Shown here: piece after piece, positions 1-4,621 of the stretch
Numbering within the stretch: position 1 is the first letter of the stretch
Layout of the letters: each line of letters opens with the position of its first letter
NCBI GenBank assembly: GCA_029960865.1
Contig: JASBVX010000111.1
Span: 1-5,568 of the forward strand
Reading direction: 5' to 3'
DNA: 5,568 nt
DNA from: Bacillota bacterium
Lineage (GTDB): Bacteria; Bacillota; Sulfobacillia; RBS10-35
Notes under the pieces: generated by a model
Databases searched by the model: none
What the model was told of the DNA's origin: nothing
The model's input: the letters and a program-made list of their open reading frames with translations, nothing else
Made by a program: the position numbers and the translations under genes

Positions 1-53
1 CCTTCTTCCTGTACCTCCTCTTCCGGACGAAGAAGGGAGGGGGGTTGGACTGA
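1..53 (+). CDS. FecCD-family ABC importer permease, C-terminal end only
   Basis: Only the last 16 complete codons are present, reading FFLYLLFRTKKGGGLD then TGA at 51-53. A final hydrophobic stretch FFLYLLF followed by a short basic tail is typical of the C-terminus of FecCD/BtuC-type membrane permeases, which often end in PFFLYLLRR-like sequence. The next gene is a FepC/BtuD-type ATPase that overlaps this stop codon by 4 bases, the usual permease-ATPase order in iron-siderophore, heme and cobalamin import operons. The protein would sit in the cytoplasmic membrane and form the transport channel. Identification rests on a very short segment plus the neighbour, so the substrate cannot be judged. 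Confidence 0.72.
   Translation, partial: FFLYLLFRTKKGGGLD
35..42 (+). promoter_or_regulatory. Shine-Dalgarno site for the ABC ATPase CTG start
   Basis: The run GGGAGGGG lies 7 bases before a CTG codon at 50, which is good spacing. The GTG at 80 has no comparable purine run before it. This site is the main reason for placing the ATPase start at CTG 50. It lies inside the last codons of the permease gene, so the two genes are probably translationally coupled. Confidence 0.55.
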
Positions 54-811
54 AACCTCTCCTGCGAGCGGAAGCCATCGTGGCGGGCTATGGAGGCAAA
101 CCCATCCTGGAGGGCGTGTCCCTGGATCTATGGCCGGGCGAGGTTCTGGTCCTCATCGGGCCCAACGGTTCAGGCAAAAGCACCCTCTTGAAGGTGCTTT
201 CGGGTTATCTTTCCCCGGCCCGGGGGCAGGTGGAGCTGCTGGGAAAGCCCCTTGGCTCCTACGCCCCCCAGGGAAGGGCCCGGGTGCTGGCGTCCCTCCC
301 CCAAGAAAACCAGCTTCCCCCCACCTTCACCGTGGAAGAAGCGGTGGAGATGGGCCGCTACCCTCACCTGCCCCCTTTCTCCGGTTTGCGGGCGGTGGAT
401 CGGCAGGCGGTGGAAGCGGCCCTTTCCCGGATGAAGCTTTCCGCCCTGCGCAGCCGCTTTCTCTCCACCTTATCGGGAGGGGAAAAGCAGAGGGTGTTCC
501 TGGCCAGAGCCCTGGCCCAGGAACCCCGCATCCTCCTCCTGGATGAACCCCTGAGCCGCCTCGACGTGAATCATGCCTTGGAGTTGCTGGCCACTCTGCA
601 GAAGCTGGCGCGGGGAGGCATGGGGATCCTGGCGGTGGAGCACCACCTGGCCTATGCCCGGCTCCTGGCCAGCCGGGCGGTGGCCCTGCGGGAAGGAAAA
701 ATCCTGGCAGAGGGATCCCCCGAGGATATCTTCCAGGTGTCCCTTCTGGCCGCCCTCTATGGCGTGCAGGGGGAACATGGAGAGGCGTTGCAGCGCCTTT
801 TGGGTCGCTAA
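50..811 (+). CDS. ABC transporter ATP-binding protein, FepC/BtuD/HmuV type (iron chelate, heme or cobalamin import)
   Basis: This is the cytoplasmic ATPase that powers import through the FecCD-type permease encoded just upstream. From the CTG start it is 253 residues, normal for the family. Visible motifs in order are Walker A GPNGSGKST (37-45), a Q-loop region ASLPQEN followed by the family's PPTFTVEEAVEMGRYPH stretch, the ABC signature LSGGEKQR (from 141), Walker B ILLLDEP (Asp165, Glu166), the D-loop SRLDVNH and the switch His198. The last is in EHHL rather than the usual HDLN, so the residue after the His is His instead of Asp. I chose CTG 50, overlapping the permease stop as CTGA, because it has a strong SD and restores the first beta strand (LLRAEAIVAGYGG). 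A GTG at 80 is the conventional alternative and would cut this strand off. The C-terminal tail after YGV is short. The substrate is not determined by the sequence. Confidence 0.93.
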   Translation: MKPLLRAEAIVAGYGGKPILEGVSLDLWPGEVLVLIGPNGSGKSTLLKVLSGYLSPARGQVELLGKPLGSYAPQGRARVLASLPQENQLPPTFTVEEAVEMGRYPHLPPFSGLRAVDRQAVEAALSRMKLSALRSRFLSTLSGGEKQRVFLARALAQEPRILLLDEPLSRLDVNHALELLATLQKLARGGMGILAVEHHLAYARLLASRAVALREGKILAEGSPEDIFQVSLLAALYGVQGEHGEALQRLLGR

Positions 812-822
812 GCCTCAAGGAT

Positions 823-855
823 CCTGCTGTCTGCAGGGAAATAGAGTTGTACACT
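823..855 (+). promoter_or_regulatory. Possible small hairpin and weak promoter in the 812-879 gap
   Basis: The 68-base gap between the ATPase and the SDR gene is the longest in the window. CCTGC (823-827) can pair with GCAGG (833-837) around a 5-base loop, but no T-run follows, so it is a poor intrinsic terminator. TACACT at 850-855 matches a -10 hexamer at the conserved T, A, A and T positions. The sequence 17 bases upstream (827-832, CTGTCT) is a poor -35 match. If used, transcription would start near 862, just before the SDR ribosome binding site. This is a weak, motif-only call. Confidence 0.2.
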
Positions 856-866
856 AGGGAGAAAGC

Positions 867-873
867 GGGGGGA
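867..873 (+). promoter_or_regulatory. Shine-Dalgarno site for the SDR TTG start
   Basis: GGGGGGA ends 6 bases before TTG 880. This supports TTG 880 as the start instead of TTG 847, which would add eleven residues unlike anything at the N-terminus of the SDR family. Confidence 0.5.
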
Positions 874-879
874 TGGATC

Positions 880-1620
880 TTGCTGCGTCTCGATGGAAAG
901 GGGGCGGTGGTAACGGGTGCCGGCCAGGGGATCGGTCGGGCCATCGCTTTGGAGCTGGCTCGCCACGGGGCCAGGGTGCTGGCCATGGATCTGCAACCGG
1001 AAGCTGCCGAGGAAACGGCCCGCCTCATCACCGGAGGAGGGGCTGAGGCCCTTTCCGTGGCAGGGGACGTAACCCGCCAGGAAGACATGGAGAAAGCGGC
1101 GGACCGGGCCCTTTCCGCCTGGGGTTCCTTGGACATCTGGGTTAACAATGCGGGGATCACCCGGGATGCCACCCTTCTCAAGATGTCGGAAGAGGCCTTC
1201 GACCAGGTGGTAGCCGTTCACATGAAGGGGACTTTCTTTGGTCTCAAGGCGGCGGGGAGCCGCATGCGGGAAAAGGGGGGAGCCATCGTCAATCTCTCCT
1301 CCATCAGCGCCAAGGTGGGCAATTTCGGCCAAGTGAACTATGCCGGAGCCAAAGCTGCCATTGTGGCCATGACGAAAACGGCCGCCCGGGAGCTGGCCCG
1401 CTACGGCATCCGGGTGAACTGCATCCAGCCCGGGTGGATCGATACCGCGATGACCCGAGCCGTACCGCAAGATGTGCGGCAGAAGGCGCTGGAGAATATC
1501 CCCTTGGGAAGGGTGGGACAGCCGGAAGAGGTGGCCCGGGTGGTGGTGTTTTTGGCCAGCGATTATGCCAGCTATATCACGGGAACGTGCATCGAAGTGA
1601 CAGGCGGACGCCATATGTGA
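880..1620 (+). CDS. SDR-family oxidoreductase, FabG/PhaB-like 3-oxoacyl thioester reductase or (R)-3-hydroxyacyl dehydrogenase
   Basis: A classical short-chain dehydrogenase of 246 residues, the normal FabG length. It would interconvert 3-oxoacyl and 3-hydroxyacyl thioesters with a nicotinamide cofactor in the cytoplasm. Visible motifs are the glycine-rich TGAGQGIG (12-19), Asp37 at the end of beta 2 (LAMD), GDVT with Asp63, NNAG (89-92), and catalytic Ser141, Tyr154 and Lys158 (YAGAK). The C-terminus, ITGTCIEVTGGRHM, matches the FabG ending. Asp37 in this position usually favours NAD(H) over NADP(H), from family knowledge. The position of the tetrad Asn (Asn110 in E. coli FabG) is His114 in VHMKGTF, as in peroxisomal MFE-2-type dehydrogenases, which also share the GNFGQ-NY pattern. 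TTG 880 is chosen because it follows a G-rich SD and gives MLRLDGKGAVVTG, the expected N-terminus. A MaoC hydratase follows after 12 bases, which favours a CoA-thioester substrate, but a role in fatty acid synthesis or oxidation of another alcohol cannot be excluded. Confidence 0.93.
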   Translation: MLRLDGKGAVVTGAGQGIGRAIALELARHGARVLAMDLQPEAAEETARLITGGGAEALSVAGDVTRQEDMEKAADRALSAWGSLDIWVNNAGITRDATLLKMSEEAFDQVVAVHMKGTFFGLKAAGSRMREKGGAIVNLSSISAKVGNFGQVNYAGAKAAIVAMTKTAARELARYGIRVNCIQPGWIDTAMTRAVPQDVRQKALENIPLGRVGQPEEVARVVVFLASDYASYITGTCIEVTGGRHM

Positions 1621-1632
1621 AAGGGTTGAAGG

Positions 1633-2088
1633 ATGGCCAGGTATTACGAGGATTTTGAGGTAGGGGAAATCTTCGAAAGTCCCCGGCGAACCGTGACGGA
1701 AGCCGATATCGCCCTTTTTGCCGGGCTTTCAGGGGATTACAATCCCCTCCACACCGATGAGGAATTTGCCCGCACCACCCCCTTTGGCAGCCGCATCGCT
1801 CATGGCCTCCTGATCCTATCCATGGTGAGCGGCCTCAACCAGCGCCTGGGCCTTTTCGAGGGGACCCTGCTGGCCTTTTTGGGTCTGGAATGGTCTTTCA
1901 AGGCGCCGGTGCGCCCCGGGGACACCATCCACTTCCGCATGGAAGTGAGCGGCAAGAGGGAGACCCGCCATCCTGACCGCGGCATCCTGGTGCGAAGGTA
2001 TCAGGTGTTCAACCAGGAAGGGGTCCTCTGCCAGGAAGGCACCATGACCGTCATGATGAAGCGGCGGCCTCGAGAGGAAAAAGCCTAG
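1633..2088 (+). CDS. MaoC-family (R)-specific enoyl-CoA hydratase-like protein
   Basis: A 151-residue single hot-dog-fold protein, the usual size for PhaJ/MaoC-type hydratases. Such enzymes reversibly hydrate trans-2-enoyl-CoA to (R)-3-hydroxyacyl-CoA. The hydratase-2 motif is intact as FAGLSGDYNPLHTD, with catalytic Asp35 and His40 and the conserved Asn37. It is followed by FGSRIAHG (51-58), which normally lines the active site. The N-terminus YYEDFEVGE is the common MaoC opening, and the end, EGTMTVMMKRRP, matches the last strand of the fold. ATG 1633 has AAGGG 7 bases upstream and begins 12 bases after the SDR stop, so the two are very likely co-transcribed. Together they cover two consecutive steps, (R)-3-hydroxyacyl-CoA formation and its oxidation or the reverse. 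The physiological substrate (short-chain, medium-chain or branched) is not visible. Homologues in other pathways act on mesaconyl-CoA or aromatic thioesters. Confidence 0.93.
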   Translation: MARYYEDFEVGEIFESPRRTVTEADIALFAGLSGDYNPLHTDEEFARTTPFGSRIAHGLLILSMVSGLNQRLGLFEGTLLAFLGLEWSFKAPVRPGDTIHFRMEVSGKRETRHPDRGILVRRYQVFNQEGVLCQEGTMTVMMKRRPREEKA

Positions 2089-3324
2089 TTGGGAGACGAA
2101 GCGGAAGGAAGAGTCCTGGCGCCGCGCCTGCGCTGGGGCCGGCTGGAACCGTGGCGGCAAAACCTCTACGTCCTCTGGTTTGGCTCTCTGGTGGTCAGCC
2201 TCTCCTTCTCATTGGTGATGCCTTTTTTGCCCCTGTACCTGGTGGAAGACCTGGGACTGAAAGCCGATCCCAGCCTTTGGAGTGGCATTGTCCTGGCGGG
2301 CGCCTTCCTGGGGACAGCCCTCATGTCCCCCATATGGGGGGCCTTGGCGGACCGCTTCGGCCAGCGATCCATGCTCCTTCGTTCCGGATTCAGCCTAGCT
2401 TTCATCTACGTGGCCATGGGCCTCAGCACGACGCCCTTGCAGCTGGCCCTGTGGCGCGTCCTCTTCGGCGCCATGTCGGGCTTCATCCCTGCCGCCACCG
2501 CCCTGGTGGCCAGCAACACCCCGGCTGCTTCCCTGGGCATCGCCCTGGGCTCCCTCAGTACCGGCACCGCCGCCGGAGGAGTCCTGGGCCCCCTCTTCGG
2601 CGGTGCTATGGCCCAGTGGCTGGGATACCGGGGCGCCTTCTATGCGGCCGGCGTCGGCCTTTTGGTGGGCGCCATCCTGGCCTTCCTCCTGGTGGGAGAG
2701 CGGGTCCCCCCTTACCGGGGCGGCAGCTGGCGCCAGCTTTTCCCCGAACTCCTGGTGCTGGTGCGCAGGCCGTCCCTCAGGGAAAGTTACATCCTCATCT
2801 TTTGCCAGCAGACGGCCCTCATGATGGCGGCCCCCGTCTTGCCCCTCATCATCGCCGGACTTGCCCCCACCGCTTCTTCCCTCTTGGTAGGGGTCATCTA
2901 CGCTTTGGCGGGGGTGGCCCAGGTGCTGGGCGGGCCCGTCACGGCCCGGGTGGCCGGCTGGAGGGGCTACCGCCCCCTCCTGACGGCTACGTTCCTGGGA
3001 GCGGCCCTTCTGATGATTCCCCAGGCGGCTTCCTCCCTCCCCCTTTTGGGATCGGCCCGCTTCATCTTTGGGTTCCCCCTCATCTGGGGCACGGTGGCCC
3101 TCACCTACCTGGTGACCCGGGCAGCTCCCGAAGGGCAAAGGGGCCAGGTCTTCGGCCTGGTGAACTCCACCAACTCCCTGGCCAGCATGACGGGGAGCCT
3201 CCTGGGAGGGATCCTGGGCCATCTTTTGGGGTGGAATGCCGCCATCTACGGAAGCGCCGCCGTTTTTTTGGTGGGAGGCCTTTTGAGCTGGCGCTTCACC
3301 CGCACCAACCTCCTCCATGAGTGA
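2089..3324 (+). CDS. MFS transporter, DHA1-type drug:H+ antiporter-like (12 membrane helices)
   Basis: A 411-residue inner-membrane protein of the major facilitator superfamily, of typical length for a 12-helix exporter. Helix 1 begins near residue 26 (NLYVLWFGSL). The helix 2-3 loop holds motif A, GALADRFGQR (84-93). Helix 5 carries motif C, GGVLGPLFGG (163-172), the antiporter signature of drug:H+ exporters. A charged central loop of about 30 residues (204-233) separates the two six-helix halves, and helices 7-12 fill 234 to about 404. The overall pattern resembles MdtG-like multidrug efflux proteins of Bacillota. The start is uncertain. TTG 2089 lies directly after the MaoC stop with GAGAGGA at 2072-2078. 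An internal CTG at 2116 has GGAAGGAAG at 2103-2111 and would shorten the cytoplasmic tail by 9 residues without affecting helix 1. The substrate is unknown, and nothing ties the protein to the products of the flanking enzymes. Confidence 0.92.
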   Translation: MGDEAEGRVLAPRLRWGRLEPWRQNLYVLWFGSLVVSLSFSLVMPFLPLYLVEDLGLKADPSLWSGIVLAGAFLGTALMSPIWGALADRFGQRSMLLRSGFSLAFIYVAMGLSTTPLQLALWRVLFGAMSGFIPAATALVASNTPAASLGIALGSLSTGTAAGGVLGPLFGGAMAQWLGYRGAFYAAGVGLLVGAILAFLLVGERVPPYRGGSWRQLFPELLVLVRRPSLRESYILIFCQQTALMMAAPVLPLIIAGLAPTASSLLVGVIYALAGVAQVLGGPVTARVAGWRGYRPLLTATFLGAALLMIPQAASSLPLLGSARFIFGFPLIWGTVALTYLVTRAAPEGQRGQVFGLVNSTNSLASMTGSLLGGILGHLLGWNAAIYGSAAVFLVGGLLSWRFTRTNLLHE

Positions 3325-3381
3325 AGGGCAGGAGGATGGGAAGGAGGACTTGGCCCTCCGGGCGGGGAAAGGGAAGACACC
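3325..3381 (+). other. Purine-rich junction with three SD-like sites before the exonuclease
   Basis: The 57 bases between the MFS stop and the exonuclease ATG hold AGGAGG (3330-3335), AAGGAGGA (3341-3348) and AAAGGGAAG (3368-3376). Only the last is well placed for ATG 3382. GGAGG at 3343-3347 can pair with CCTCC at 3355-3359 over a 7-base loop, and CCTCCT at 3309-3314 inside the MFS gene can pair with either AGGAGG. No terminator-like T-run is present, so transcription probably continues through. A 22-codon ORF (3317-3385) spans the junction. Any regulatory role is inference. Confidence 0.35.
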
Positions 3382-4620
3382 ATGAGCTTTCGGTTTTTGC
3401 ATGTGGCCGATTTCCACTTGGATAGCCCCTTTCGCACCCGGGGAGAGGAGAGCCGCGCCTGGCAGGAGGCCCTCCGCCAGGTCTTGCAGGATGCGGTGGA
3501 CCTGGCGCTGGCGCAAGAGGTCCACGCGGTTTTGGTGGCGGGGGATCTTCTCGATTCGGAAAACCTATCCCTGGCCACCCAGCATTTCCTCTTCCGGCAG
3601 CTGGAGCGTCTCTCGAACCAGGAGATCGTCACCTTGTACGTCACGGGAAACCACGATCCCGGGCTGCACCTCTCTCGCCTGCGCCTTCTTCTGGGTAATC
3701 TGCCCCATGTCCACATGGTGGCGGAGCGAAAGCCTTTTTCCCTGGTGGTGAAGGATCGGCAGGGGCGGGCGGTGGGGGTCCTCACGGGGATGGGCCACGA
3801 AACCCCCCACGAAGGAGACGACTGGATCCGGAGCTTTCCCCCTGCGGGAGGGGAGGCCCTTCCCCAGGTGGCGGTCCTCCATGCCTCCGTCGTCGATCTG
3901 GCACCCCATCCCCATGGCCGCTACGCTCCTTGCCGTAAAGAGGATCTGGCCTCCCTGGACTACGATTACGTGGCCCTGGGCCATATCCACCAGCGCCAGG
4001 AAGTTTCCCCGTACCCGGCCATCTGGTACAGCGGCAATCCTCAGGGCCGGGATCCGTCGGAGCGGGGAGAAAAGGGGGGCCTTCTGGTGGAGGTGGCGGC
4101 GCGGGGCACGCCTCCTCAGGTAACCTTCTCGCCCCTGGCCCGCTGGCGCTTTGAGCGCATCATCCTGCAGGGAAGCTGGGCCGATGCGCTGGAACTGAAG
4201 GAAGCTATCCAGCGGGAGCTGGAAGGGATGCCGGGGGTGAAAGGGAGCTGGTTCCTGCGGGTGGAACTGAAAGGCCCTTCCCCTCTGGCCAGGGCCCTTT
4301 CCGGAGAGGAAGACCGCCGGGACCTGGAGCGGGAGCTGGCCCTGGACCTCGGGCTGGGAAGCCTGGAGCTGGATGCAGACGGTCTTTACCCGGCGGCCTC
4401 CTGGCAGGAGCTGAGGGCGAGGGGTCCCAGCCCTTTCCTGGAGGCCATAGAGATCATCGGGGCTTTGGAACGGGGAGAGGATCTCTGGACTCCGCTGAAC
4501 CTCCACCCTTTGGCGGGACTGGAAGGATCGTCGCCCGATGAGAAAGCCCTTTACCTCCGCTCTCTCCTGGAAGGCCTGCGGGAAGAGCTGGCTTCCTACT
4601 TCCAGGGAGGAGGCAGCTGA
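3382..4620 (+). CDS. Metallophosphoesterase DNA exonuclease, Mre11/SbcD/YhaO type
   Basis: A 412-residue nuclease of the Mre11/SbcD group, expected to trim or cut DNA ends with two active-site metal ions as partner of a Rad50-like ATPase. All metal-ligand motifs are visible: DFH (Asp10, His12), GDLLD (Asp55, Asp58), GNHD (Asn90, His91, Asp92), LHAS (His167) and GHIH (His201, His203). The phosphoesterase domain covers about 1-240, ending with the YSGNPQGRDPSERGEKG segment typical of YhaO-like proteins. The remaining 170 residues form a charged, mostly helical C-terminal region that in relatives caps the active site and contacts the ATPase. YhaO-like DNA repair exonucleases of Bacillota are the closest pattern I recognise, but the symbol is not certain. 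ATG 3382 is firm: the frame is open back to 3325 but offers no other start codon, and AAAGGGAAG lies just upstream. The ATPase gene starts one base after this stop. Confidence 0.95.
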   Translation: MSFRFLHVADFHLDSPFRTRGEESRAWQEALRQVLQDAVDLALAQEVHAVLVAGDLLDSENLSLATQHFLFRQLERLSNQEIVTLYVTGNHDPGLHLSRLRLLLGNLPHVHMVAERKPFSLVVKDRQGRAVGVLTGMGHETPHEGDDWIRSFPPAGGEALPQVAVLHASVVDLAPHPHGRYAPCRKEDLASLDYDYVALGHIHQRQEVSPYPAIWYSGNPQGRDPSERGEKGGLLVEVAARGTPPQVTFSPLARWRFERIILQGSWADALELKEAIQRELEGMPGVKGSWFLRVELKGPSPLARALSGEEDRRDLERELALDLGLGSLELDADGLYPAASWQELRARGPSPFLEAIEIIGALERGEDLWTPLNLHPLAGLEGSSPDEKALYLRSLLEGLREELASYFQGGGS

Positions 4621-4621
4621 G

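Noticed and set aside
823..837. Hairpin CCTGC/GCAGG as an intrinsic terminator after the ABC ATPase
   Set aside because: The stem is only 5 bp and is followed by GAAATAGAG, not a T-run.
847..879. TTG at 847 as the SDR start
   Set aside because: It would add eleven residues before LLRLDGKG that do not fit the family, and no SD lies at suitable spacing.
873..1046. ATG at 873 with a G-rich sequence just upstream, as an alternative start near the SDR gene
   Set aside because: It is out of frame with the SDR, encodes no recognisable sequence and stops after about 58 codons. TTG 880 gives the expected SDR N-terminus.
327..1181. 284-codon antisense open frame across the ABC ATPase and SDR genes
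   Set aside because: It covers two genes with full motif sets on the other strand. Its composition is Pro/Arg/Ser-rich as expected for antisense of GC-rich genes.
2327..2340. Perfect 14-bp palindrome CCCCCATATGGGGG
   Set aside because: It lies within the MFS gene and encodes part of the conserved SPIWGALADRFG motif-A region, so protein coding explains it. It is isolated and not repeated elsewhere.
2151..3320. 389-codon open frame on the + strand inside the MFS gene
   Set aside because: It is a shadow frame of the MFS gene. The product is dominated by Pro, Gly, Arg and His, with no domain and no plausible ribosome binding site.
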